From: an uncultured Odoribacter sp.
Lineage (GTDB): Bacteria; Bacteroidota; Bacteroidia; Bacteroidales; Marinifilaceae
Direction: 5' to 3'
Length of the DNA: 64,000 nt
Assembly (NCBI GenBank): GCA_910589025.1
Contig: CAJURM010000016.1
Location: 4,144-68,143 of the forward strand
Shown: in pieces, positions 8,536 through 16,608 of the stretch
Layout of the letters: the number at the start of each line of letters is the position of its first letter
Numbering within the stretch: position 1 is the stretch's first letter
Made by a program: the position numbers and the translations under genes
Notes under the pieces: model-generated
What the model was told of the DNA's origin: nothing
Seen by the model: only the letters and a program-made list of their open reading frames with translations
Databases searched by the model: none

Positions 8536-9822
8536 TCAATGTTTCCACAACTTCCGCAAAGGATTAATCACCCGGTCGAAAAAAGACAAATCTTCTGTGA
8601 TAACCACTACCATCCCCGTCATATTCTGGTGAAAAGGCAAAATCTTTCCGTAATTTGTCCGCAACGTATCAGGCAGATAAAACGTAGAAGTATACACAGA
8701 ATCCGGCAACAGAGACAATTTTTCCAACCGCCAGCAAAACACACCGTATTCCTCTTGGGGATAATCCGCAAAAATCAGATTCATCCGATTACCCTCTTTC
8801 AGTTTCCCGGCCCCCTGCACCGGCAAATACAAACGAGCCAGAATTTCATTTCGCTTTTCAGGTACCACACTCACAATATCCTGTCCGGCTATCACATTCT
8901 GATGCAACTTCCATACTCCTGCCAGAGAAACAATACCGTCAATGGAGGAAATCATGCAATAGTTACTTTCCCACTCCCGGATAGCCGCATTCAGATTTTC
9001 CGCAGCAACTTTCAAAGCATCTTTCAACCGGCAAATCTCCTGTTGGCGTTGTATCTTCATCTCCAACAACTCCTGCTCCGCCTGAGCCGCCCCCAATTGA
9101 GCCTGGGAAGTTGCCATACAGGCATTGTTATAAGCAGCTTCCGCCAACACCAGCCGGCTTTGCCCCTGTTCCAATTCCGCCAGCGAAATGCCTCCCTTTT
9201 CGTAAATTGCCTCCTGCCGCGAATAAGTGCTCTTTTCTATCGTCAAACTTTTCTGATTCAACTCCTCCGTTTTCCAATACATTTTCAGCTGTTCCTTTCT
9301 CTCTTCCAATTGTTCCTTAGTCAAACGGATTCTGGTACCCATGTAATCAATCTTCATATAATCACGATAGGCAGACAAAGCCTGACCGTAAGCGGTATAA
9401 TATGACTGTACCTCTCCCAATTTCAACGTATCAGTATATTGACAAGGGATGGAATCCGAAGCACAAAGCTCCGCTTTTAACCTCAGAATATGCCGAAAAT
9501 CTCCCGAGCCGGACACCACGGCCAACAAATCATTCCGAGCTACCCGGTCGCCATCCCTGACATTCAGCAACTCAATGCGCCCGTTCACCTTAGAACGCAG
9601 AGTAATAGCAGGATTGGAAGAATGAATCACAAAACGCCCGCTAATCGTATCGGGATAGCGGAAAAAACAAGTCCCGGTAAAAATAAATACAACCACACCT
9701 AATATTACAGATATCCCATAACGGACAATACGCGACGGGATATAACCCATAATCTCCCTCACCTCTTCACTTCTCAGGTTCAGGCGTTCTATTTCTTCCT
9801 GTTTCACTTCCAGTTCTTTCAT
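8536..9822 (-). CDS. HlyD-family periplasmic adaptor of the peptide exporter
   Basis: 428-residue membrane fusion protein linking the inner-membrane ABC exporter to the outer membrane. A single N-terminal transmembrane segment (about residues 35-55) is followed by a lipoyl-like half motif, a long alpha-helical hairpin (about 150-280, rich in Leu/Glu/Gln), the second lipoyl half and a beta-barrel region. The start lies 12 bp after the stop of the C39 ABC transporter, and the pair is the standard two-gene exporter of double-glycine peptides. No TolC-like outer-membrane gene is present in the cluster, so that component must come from elsewhere. Confidence 0.92.
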   Translation of the reverse strand: MKELEVKQEEIERLNLRSEEVREIMGYIPSRIVRYGISVILGVVVFIFTGTCFFRYPDTISGRFVIHSSNPAITLRSKVNGRIELLNVRDGDRVARNDLLAVVSGSGDFRHILRLKAELCASDSIPCQYTDTLKLGEVQSYYTAYGQALSAYRDYMKIDYMGTRIRLTKEQLEERKEQLKMYWKTEELNQKSLTIEKSTYSRQEAIYEKGGISLAELEQGQSRLVLAEAAYNNACMATSQAQLGAAQAEQELLEMKIQRQQEICRLKDALKVAAENLNAAIREWESNYCMISSIDGIVSLAGVWKLHQNVIAGQDIVSVVPEKRNEILARLYLPVQGAGKLKEGNRMNLIFADYPQEEYGVFCWRLEKLSLLPDSVYTSTFYLPDTLRTNYGKILPFHQNMTGMVVVITEDLSFFDRVINPLRKLWKH

Positions 9823-9834
9823 CTCCGGAGTCCA

Positions 9835-12027
9835 TTAATTTCCCAATTCCAATTGGTTTTTCACCAAATTATAATAAGCGCCCTTCAATTCCGTCAGCTC
9901 CCGGTGAGTCCCACTTTCCACAATCCGCCCCTTTTCCAGCACCACTATTTGGTCTGCATTTTTCACCGTACTCAGCCGATGAGCCACAACCACTACCGTA
10001 CGTCCTTTGAAAAAATGATTCAGATTTTCCATAATCACCTTCTCATTATTGGCATCCAAAGCATTAGTCGCTTCATCCAAAAAAATAAAATCCGGATCTT
10101 TATACACCGCACGGGCAATCAAAATCCGTTGTTTCTGCCCCTGGCTTAATCCCACTCCTTCCAGTCCAATCTTCGTATTGTATTTCAAAGGCAAATTTTC
10201 AATATAGTCTTGTATATTGGCTACTTTTACGGCATACAACAACCGCTCTTTATCCACCACTTCATCACTTACTGCAATATTCCGGGCTATCGTATCCGAA
10301 AAAATAAACCCGTCTTGCATCACGACCCCACAACGCCCTCTCCACCAACTCTGATTATAAGAATCCAACGTCTGACCGCCTATCAACAATTTTCCTCCTG
10401 TAGGAGGATAAAATCCCAACATCAACTTCACCAAAGTCGTCTTTCCGCTTCCACTGGTACCTACAATTGCCGTCACTTTATTTTCCGGCAACACAACATG
10501 AATATCCTCCAATACTTTAGGAGACTCCGGCCCTTCATATCGAAAAGATAAATTTTCCATACAGATCATACGGGAACCTGGCAACTCCCTTAATCGCTGC
10601 CCATCCTCAGGCTCCTCATCTTCATGCCCGTGAATTTCCCCCAAACGTTCCAGACTAATCCGAGCATCCTGGGCTGCCTGAATAAACGCCAGCATCTGTT
10701 CCACCGGCCCATTTAACTGTCCCACGATATACTGGACCGCCATCATCATCCCTAACGTCATATCCCCCTTCACCACCGCCGTTGCCGCCATAATAGTGAT
10801 CACTACATTCTTGGTCTCGTTGAAAAACAGACTCCCTATTTTCTGGTACTGGCTCAATGCTAAACTCTGCACACTGACACGGAACAAACGGGCCTGAATA
10901 CGCTCCCACTCCCAACGCTTCTGCCGCTCGCAATTGTTCAGTTTTATCTCCTGCATTCCCGTAATCATCTGAATCAGATTGCTCTGCTCCATTGCCATCT
11001 GGTTAAAGCGCTTATAATCAATATCCCGCCTGCGTTTCATAAACAAATATACCCAGGTGAAATACAAACCGCTACCTACCAAAAAAATCAAAAATATAGG
11101 GAGATTATAAAACAACAATACCATTCCGAATATTACAAAATTGAACATCGAAAACAATATCGACAACGTCTGGGAAGTCAAAAAACTCTCTATACGGCTA
11201 TGATCCCCTATACGCTGTAAAATATCACCCGTCATTTTCGTATCAAAAAAACGGATAGGCAACTTCATCAACTTTATCAGAAAATCAGAAATCAATGAAA
11301 TATTAATACGGGTACTGATATGCAACAAAATCCACGACCGTATAAAATCCACACTCAATCGTCCGGCAATCAGGACTAACTGGGCAATCAGTACCAACTG
11401 AATAAAACCCAGATTACCGGTATTTATTCCGATATCTACGACCGACTGTGTCAGGAAAGGAGCTATCAATTGTAACAAAGAACCCAACAAAAGTCCTAAA
11501 ACCAATTGTAACAGGAATTTCTTATACGCGAACAAATAACGGAAAAGATAAGAAAATCCGTTTTTTACAAGTTTTTCCCCCGGAGCCGAATAAAAATCGG
11601 GAGAAGGCTGTAACAATAAAGCAATCCCCAACTTTTTCCCCCTCTCATCCGTACTAATCCAACACTTTTTAAACTCCTCTTCTCCATACACCACTTTTCC
11701 ATGCGCCGGATCGGCCACCCATACTTTCCCCCTCTTTATTCTATACACCACAACAAAATGCTTTTGATTCCAATGCACAATCAACGGCAACGGAGCCTCC
11801 CGACACAAATCCTCCAATTCACACTTCACTCCGGTCGTCCGGAAACCGATACTCTCCGCCGCTTCACTAATCCCCAGCATACTCACGCCTTCCCGGGTAA
11901 TAAAACACCGTTCCCGCAAAGTCTGCAAAGAATAATAACGCCCGTAAAACCTGGTAATCATCTGCAAACAAGTAGGCCCGCAATCCATAGCATCCGCCTG
12001 GCGATAAAGAGGAAAACTATTTTTCAT
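9835..12027 (-). CDS. Peptidase-containing ABC transporter (C39, PCAT)
   Basis: 730-residue exporter that cleaves double-glycine leaders and transports the released peptide with ATP. The N-terminal C39 peptidase has the complete triad: Cys16 in MDCGPTC, His90 in the KHFVVV stretch and Asp106 in ADPAHG. Six membrane helices follow (about 155-450). The nucleotide-binding domain shows Walker A GTSGSGKTT (523-531), signature LSQGQ (627-631), Walker B FIFLDEAT (647-654) and an AHR H-loop. All catalytic residues are intact, unlike the C39-like domain of the VKOR fusion in the same cluster. Three peptide genes with GG leaders lie within 6 kb. Confidence 0.96.
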   Translation of the reverse strand: MKNSFPLYRQADAMDCGPTCLQMITRFYGRYYSLQTLRERCFITREGVSMLGISEAAESIGFRTTGVKCELEDLCREAPLPLIVHWNQKHFVVVYRIKRGKVWVADPAHGKVVYGEEEFKKCWISTDERGKKLGIALLLQPSPDFYSAPGEKLVKNGFSYLFRYLFAYKKFLLQLVLGLLLGSLLQLIAPFLTQSVVDIGINTGNLGFIQLVLIAQLVLIAGRLSVDFIRSWILLHISTRINISLISDFLIKLMKLPIRFFDTKMTGDILQRIGDHSRIESFLTSQTLSILFSMFNFVIFGMVLLFYNLPIFLIFLVGSGLYFTWVYLFMKRRRDIDYKRFNQMAMEQSNLIQMITGMQEIKLNNCERQKRWEWERIQARLFRVSVQSLALSQYQKIGSLFFNETKNVVITIMAATAVVKGDMTLGMMMAVQYIVGQLNGPVEQMLAFIQAAQDARISLERLGEIHGHEDEEPEDGQRLRELPGSRMICMENLSFRYEGPESPKVLEDIHVVLPENKVTAIVGTSGSGKTTLVKLMLGFYPPTGGKLLIGGQTLDSYNQSWWRGRCGVVMQDGFIFSDTIARNIAVSDEVVDKERLLYAVKVANIQDYIENLPLKYNTKIGLEGVGLSQGQKQRILIARAVYKDPDFIFLDEATNALDANNEKVIMENLNHFFKGRTVVVVAHRLSTVKNADQIVVLEKGRIVESGTHRELTELKGAYYNLVKNQLELGN

Positions 12028-12094
12028 GTATAAATTTTACACCAAACAAAAATTGTATGTCTATATAACTCACATAACTATTTCAAATGAACAG

Positions 12095-13264
12095 TTATTC
12101 CTTCAAACACGTCTGCTTTATCACTTTCCACTGCTGCAACATCTCCTCGGTGGGCTGGCTAAAACGGGTACAAAACACTTCATAACCTTCCGCCAAATGC
12201 CGCAATTTCTCCGGTGTGCTTTTTAGCTCATCTTCCGGATAACACGCTGTCATAGGCAATTTAACGATATATGTGTAAATATTATTCGTATTCCGAAAAG
12301 CAGTTCCCGAAACATAACGAAGTATTTTAGATTTATACAAAATCTGTTGATAAACTCCATTCACTTTCGCAAAACGCTCCACAGTATGTTCACACAGAAC
12401 TTTCACCCCTTCGGCATTACTTATAGAATCACCTATCGTCTGCTGGAGCAGAGCATAATCCTTTTTATTTACAATCCTCTCCACAAAGCCTGTCGATATT
12501 CTATTTCCCCAAAAATCTGCCAAACGAAGAAACTCCGCCTGCTCTTCCGGAGTATCACCCGATAAATTCTCCTGCTGCATTTTCAGCAATTGTGCCCTCT
12601 CTTTTTCTCCATATATCATCTGTCCCTTATACCTGCGAACTAAACGATAACATTCCTTTCCCTCAAATAAGGTATCAGAAACCGAAAAATCTTCCCAAGA
12701 ATCACCGGGAGTATCAAACGTTTTATCTATCTTATAAGCCACCTTTCCTAAAACCGGACGATCTTTTTCAAAAGCATTTTTCCGGATCTCCGATTCCTTC
12801 AAGCGTCTCTCCCGGAGAGACCAGACATGCTGACACAAAGCATTTTGCTCATAATCCCAAAAAGGCGTTGCATACCACCCTTTTCCTGTAAAAGTTATAC
12901 ATCCATATCTTTCATTCGGACATTCCTCATACAGCATAGCCCTCCAATAACGGGGTTGCATGGCATAATTTTTTCCATAACGTTTTAAACAATACTGAAA
13001 ATCCAAAAGCCATACCGGCTTATTAGGAGCTTCTATAAAAACCGCATTCAATAAATGTTTAGAAGAATCTACACAGGTATATTCATAAAAACGAATCGGT
13101 TGAATAGAATCCGTATAATAATTCCGGTACAAATGCTCCTCAACCTTCCGGATTATTCTTTCAAAATACACTTTTTTTCCTGTAGTAGTATTCTTATAAG
13201 CATAACAAGAAAATCCACACGAAAAAACAAGATTCAGAATAATAATCAGTTTTACGAATTTCAT
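12095..13264 (-). CDS. Unrecognised secreted protein paired with peptide 3
   Basis: 389 residues from the ATG at 13264, chosen because it starts a signal-peptide-like segment (residues 1-23); eleven more in-frame codons lie upstream. The mature part is hydrophilic, rich in aromatic and charged residues, and contains about eleven scattered cysteines. I recognise no domain. It directly follows the third double-glycine peptide gene and precedes the exporter, occupying the position that propeller proteins occupy after the other two peptides. It may therefore be the functional partner of that peptide; this is positional inference only. Confidence 0.7.
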   Translation of the reverse strand: MKFVKLIIILNLVFSCGFSCYAYKNTTTGKKVYFERIIRKVEEHLYRNYYTDSIQPIRFYEYTCVDSSKHLLNAVFIEAPNKPVWLLDFQYCLKRYGKNYAMQPRYWRAMLYEECPNERYGCITFTGKGWYATPFWDYEQNALCQHVWSLRERRLKESEIRKNAFEKDRPVLGKVAYKIDKTFDTPGDSWEDFSVSDTLFEGKECYRLVRRYKGQMIYGEKERAQLLKMQQENLSGDTPEEQAEFLRLADFWGNRISTGFVERIVNKKDYALLQQTIGDSISNAEGVKVLCEHTVERFAKVNGVYQQILYKSKILRYVSGTAFRNTNNIYTYIVKLPMTACYPEDELKSTPEKLRHLAEGYEVFCTRFSQPTEEMLQQWKVIKQTCLKE

Positions 13265-13313
13265 AATAAATACAATAAGTAAGGTGTTTTTCAACACCTT
13301 ACATTATAAATAA

Positions 13314-13562
13314 TTACATAACTGGCCAACATGACACACCCCACTGTCCATCCCCATATTCATATGCTAAAACATTACTAACACGAGACATACTTAAACC
13401 ACTTTGCACCGTACATGTTCCCGTAAAAGTTCCATTACCTTGATTTGTAACTACTAACTGTCCATTCTGAGGACAAGCATCCCACAAAGCTTGCATAAGT
13501 TCTAAAGTTCCGCCTCCTTTTATTTTATTCATTTCACTCAATGATAATTTATTTAAACACAT
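13314..13562 (-). CDS. Double-glycine leader peptide precursor 3
   Basis: 82 residues. The leader is short (17 residues, ending NKIKGG); an in-frame stop just upstream of the ATG at 13562 fixes the start. The 65-residue core contains three cysteines and several Gly/Asn-rich turns (NQGNGTFTGTC). It is unrelated in core sequence to the CxC peptides and its leader is not part of their duplication, but the SLSEMNKIKGG end is typical for Bacteroidota double-glycine precursors. Export by the transporter at 9835-12027 is expected. Activity unknown. Confidence 0.8.
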   Translation of the reverse strand: MCLNKLSLSEMNKIKGGGTLELMQALWDACPQNGQLVVTNQGNGTFTGTCTVQSGLSMSRVSNVLAYEYGDGQWGVSCWPVM

Positions 13563-13851
13563 AATCTTTCATTTATAATTTTACATAAATCATATCCTAA
13601 TTATCCTACTATCGTAAAATAAATATTCCGGAAAAGAAAAACAATTTCCTAAAAGTATTACTTTCGTCCTGCCTCTTTGTGTATTAGGTGAATACTGAAA
13701 AAATGAAACGTTTGAGTGTGAACCCGCAAATGAGGCTTTTTTCTTTTTAAGGAGGCAAACCTCAAAATGAAAATTCATATCCCTCATTGAATGATGGAAG
13801 AAAATTAACAAAAAGGGAAATGCTTTACAAGAAAATAAAAGATTTTCTTAT

Positions 13852-13911
13852 CTGGACAGCTATTTATAACCCATTGTATATCAATATATCCGAAAACAAA
13901 AATCCGGACAG
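13852..13911 (-). repeat. 60-bp paired-octamer element, copy 1
   Basis: On the plus strand it begins with CTGGACAG and ends with CCGGACAG, 52 bp apart start-to-start, with the conserved centre ATTGTATATCA between them. It matches the element at 14511-14570 at 47 of 60 positions without gaps. It sits upstream of peptide 3 on the minus strand. A shared operator or transcription-start region is a plausible role. Confidence 0.65.
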
Positions 13912-13950
13912 CCATCAAAAAAGACATTTTTAACAAAAAAAGTATAAAAA

Positions 13951-13974
13951 AACGGCTCTGGAAACAGAGCCGTT
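13951..13974 (-). terminator. Intrinsic terminator after the DUF3244-like gene
   Basis: Ten-bp perfect stem AACGGCTCTG / CAGAGCCGTT with a GAAA (plus-strand) loop, followed on the minus strand by a long T-rich tract. It lies 67 bp after the stop of the gene ending at 14041. Confidence 0.85.
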
Positions 13975-14040
13975 ACGTTGAAATGACTTAGCAAAATTGG
14001 GATAACGCTAAACATCTTTCAACATCAGATAAACATGATT

Positions 14041-14433
14041 TTAATTTACCCGGAAGAGACCTTTATAGGTCATAGAACCAAGTTCCAATACCAATTGGTA
14101 TTCGCCCTGTTCTAATCCTTCCGTATGGATACGAACTGCATCTCCTTCAAAATATACCGTTTCCGCCACAACAACCTGATTTCCGCCATCTACAACCTGT
14201 ACTGCCACAGCCCCTACCGGGAAATCGGCTTCCACAGAAATATAATCACCATATACTTCTCCATTGAAAGAAGGAAGTATGGTTCGTTCAAGAGGAAAAT
14301 CTGGAAGATATACGACTGTAATATCTATTATTACAGGCTTCTGCGTAGTAGTATTAGAACCTTTGTCTGCAGCCAGAAGCTGACAAGCCAAAAGAGAAAA
14401 AATAAGAATCAACGTAATTTTAAATGCTTTCAT
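14041..14433 (-). CDS. Small secreted beta-rich protein, DUF3244-like
   Basis: 130 residues with a clear signal peptide (MKAFKITLILIFSLLACQLLA). The mature part of about 108 residues is beta-rich and ends in a YQLVLELGSMTYKGLFRVN-like strand pair, the pattern I associate with DUF3244 proteins of Bacteroidales. The assignment is by eye and may be wrong. It follows the TPR/LuxR regulator by 151 bp, with a 60-bp paired-octamer element in the gap, and is closed by a strong terminator. It is thus probably an independent transcription unit under control of that element. Confidence 0.65.
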   Translation of the reverse strand: MKAFKITLILIFSLLACQLLAADKGSNTTTQKPVIIDITVVYLPDFPLERTILPSFNGEVYGDYISVEADFPVGAVAVQVVDGGNQVVVAETVYFEGDAVRIHTEGLEQGEYQLVLELGSMTYKGLFRVN

Positions 14434-14510
14434 AATCTGAAATTTTGAATTTGTGTGTTAAAATTAAAATCCGTAAACGGTGTTTCCAACAAAAATTCAA
14501 AATTTTCGAC

Positions 14511-14570
14511 CTGGACAGCTAATTGCAATATATTGTATATCAGATTCTCCCAAAATAAAAATCTGGACAG
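14511..14570 (-). repeat. 60-bp paired-octamer element, copy 2
   Basis: Octamers CTGGACAG at 14511-14518 and 14563-14570 (plus-strand reading), 52 bp apart, flanking a conserved ATTGTATATCA centre. It lies 78 bp upstream of the DUF3244-like start, a promoter-proximal position, and only 15 bp from the end of the TPR/LuxR gene. Same architecture as copy 1. Confidence 0.65.
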
Positions 14571-14584
14571 TCCCTAAAAACGGC

Positions 14585-16213
14585 TTATTTGCTTCTTTTG
14601 GTAGAAAATTTTCTGCGTAATTCTTCTAAAAAGTCCTCCAAAGTCACACCATTTTCCAAATGCAACCGCTGACGAATGCGGTTTCGTTTTTTATAAATGG
14701 AATCCAGATGAACATTCAGCAAGACGGCTATTTCCTGTGCAGAAAACCTGGCATAATACAAATAACAATATCTCCTGTCGTCTTCCGTCAGATCCGGATA
14801 GTCATTCTCTATACATTCCACCACCCCATTCATCGAAATATTCAACCCTTCCTTCAACAATTGCCAGTCCTCCGGCGAAAGCTCAATATCCGGTAATTTT
14901 TCCCTCAGTTTCCTGACATCAAACAGGGCCAAACCTGTCAGGTTCTTTAATATATCCACCCGCCTTTCGAAAAAAATCCGCAAATGCTCACTTTTCTCTT
15001 CCAATTGCTGCTCCAATAAATTCTTTAAATTCGCTTCACTGATTTGCAATTGCTGAATCAGAAAACGGTATTCATACAGTTTTTTACGTTTCCGGCTGTG
15101 CAAAAACTGGTATACCGAAACTACAATCAGAAATATCACAATCATAATTCCCAACAAACGCTGGAAAGACACCACCTTTAAGCGGGAGGCAATCGCCTCT
15201 TTCTGTGCCCGTTCATACCGGGAATGGGTTCTCCACTTCTCAACGGAATTTTTCACAAAACCCTGATAAACGGAATCAGTCACAGCACACCTTCTGAATA
15301 AATAATCTATGACCTTCTCTTTTTCACCTTTCATCCGTGCTATATCCGCCAATCTTTGGTACAATCCTACTCGTTGTCTTTCATCATTAACAGACAATGC
15401 CAGATGTAAATAATATTCCACCGAATCCAATTGTTTTTCTGCCAAAAACACCTCCCCTCGTAAAGCACTATGTCCAGACATATTATTCAAACTAATTACC
15501 TTTTTAGCCCGTTCAATATCACCCGATTTAAGCCAAAGGTATCCCTGCAAATTCAGACATACACTCAATGCCAATGTATCCTGTTGCTTTCGATAAAGCT
15601 CTTCAGCAAGTTTCAAATAACAAACCGCACTATCGTATTGTTGAGTATATAAAAACGTTCTTCCCCTATTACCCAAAGCCTGTGCTTTATTTTTTTGATT
15701 TCCAGCTTTATCATAATAACAAACAGACCGACTATACATATCCAATGCCTTCTCAATATTAAGCTGCTGGGTATATAGCCGTCCCAACCGCCCGTAAATC
15801 AAACCCAACAAATTATATGCACTGAAATCCAATGCCACTGACTCCGCATAACCGTACGAACTGACTGCTTTATCCCACTCTTCCAGTTCCCAATGATAAC
15901 ATCCCAAATAGTAGTAACATTTTGCCAAAGCCACGGTATTTCCTTTCTTTCCATAATATTCCAACGCAACATTCAGCAAAGAATCCGAAATTATTTTCTC
16001 TCCGTTTTTATCGCATGCTTCCGTATAAAGTAACGCATACGAGGCATGCTGAGCACGATTCAGCTGTTCAGGGTCTATCTCTTTCAACAACATCAACGAA
16101 CTATCCGGTGAAGACTCAAGCATCTGTTCCGCCCGAAACAGTAAATCCGTTTGTTGAGGATCATTACAGGCCCACAACACACACCCTATCCAAACACAAC
16201 AGAACCATCTCAT
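14585..16213 (-). CDS. Membrane-anchored TPR regulator with C-terminal LuxR-type HTH
   Basis: 542 residues. The N-terminus is a lipoprotein-like signal (VLWAC, Cys16). Residues ~25-310 form tetratricopeptide-type helical pairs facing the periplasm. A transmembrane helix follows near 352-370, then a coiled coil (~375-425), and the cytoplasmic end carries a LuxR-like HTH (SAQEIAVLLNVHLDSIYKKR region). This layout can pass an envelope or peptide signal to DNA. Its ATG overlaps the stop of the DUF1904 gene (ATGA), so translation is coupled. The neighbouring duplicated 60-bp elements are candidate binding sites. Family architecture is clear; the target genes are inferred. Confidence 0.85.
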   Translation of the reverse strand: MRWFCCVWIGCVLWACNDPQQTDLLFRAEQMLESSPDSSLMLLKEIDPEQLNRAQHASYALLYTEACDKNGEKIISDSLLNVALEYYGKKGNTVALAKCYYYLGCYHWELEEWDKAVSSYGYAESVALDFSAYNLLGLIYGRLGRLYTQQLNIEKALDMYSRSVCYYDKAGNQKNKAQALGNRGRTFLYTQQYDSAVCYLKLAEELYRKQQDTLALSVCLNLQGYLWLKSGDIERAKKVISLNNMSGHSALRGEVFLAEKQLDSVEYYLHLALSVNDERQRVGLYQRLADIARMKGEKEKVIDYLFRRCAVTDSVYQGFVKNSVEKWRTHSRYERAQKEAIASRLKVVSFQRLLGIMIVIFLIVVSVYQFLHSRKRKKLYEYRFLIQQLQISEANLKNLLEQQLEEKSEHLRIFFERRVDILKNLTGLALFDVRKLREKLPDIELSPEDWQLLKEGLNISMNGVVECIENDYPDLTEDDRRYCYLYYARFSAQEIAVLLNVHLDSIYKKRNRIRQRLHLENGVTLEDFLEELRRKFSTKRSK

Positions 16214-16539
16214 TGTTTTTCCCCGTTTTCGTAGTAATTACACGTGTCCAATACATGAAAGTACACATCCGAATCCGGATAGCCTATTTCCCGTAACGTC
16301 TCGGAAACAATCCGGGCAACCTGCGCCTGCATTTCCGGCGGTCTTTTAAACCAGGAAACCTCCACATAAGGCCACCCCTCCGAAACAAACCGACCGTCAC
16401 ATACCCTTTCGGCAGGGATCAATTCAAGGACAATATGCTCACGGGGACAACCAATCGCATGTTGAAGCCGGTCTGTCAATACCCCACTGACTCCTGCTAA
16501 CTTCACGCGATCCGTTGCATAAAATCTAAAAAAAGGCAT
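16210..16539 (-). CDS. DUF1904 family (tautomerase-like) protein
   Basis: 109 residues, no signal peptide, beginning MPFFRFY, with a Pro2 start as in the DUF1904/tautomerase-like group. The central EVSWFKRPPEMQ stretch and length agree with the DUF1904 family (~100 aa). Function of the family is not established. The last bases overlap the start of the TPR/LuxR regulator (ATGA), so the two proteins are made together, which may mean a shared regulatory role, but nothing else in the sequence shows this. Confidence 0.75.
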   Translation of the reverse strand: MPFFRFYATDRVKLAGVSGVLTDRLQHAIGCPREHIVLELIPAERVCDGRFVSEGWPYVEVSWFKRPPEMQAQVARIVSETLREIGYPDSDVYFHVLDTCNYYENGEKQ

Positions 16540-16608
16540 ACTCTTTCATTTTTATTGCACAAACCATCGTAACAAAAATAAAAGATTCCCTCCATTACAC
16601 AAAATCAT

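Larger units (their letters stand above)
13563..14040. other. 478-bp region between the DUF3244-like gene and peptide 3
   Basis: Holds a strong terminator hairpin (13951-13974) for the upstream gene and one copy of a 60-bp paired-octamer element (13852-13911), with about 290 bp of untranslated or unassigned sequence before the peptide 3 start. A 73-codon frame at 13590-13811 on the minus strand starts with TTG and looks unlike any protein family. I could not place a clean TAnnTTTG promoter. Confidence 0.5.

Noticed and set aside
13590..13811. 73-codon minus-strand frame upstream of peptide 3
   Set aside because: TTG start, no signal peptide, no GG leader, low-complexity composition and no recognisable domain; the region is better explained as a leader plus the 60-bp element.
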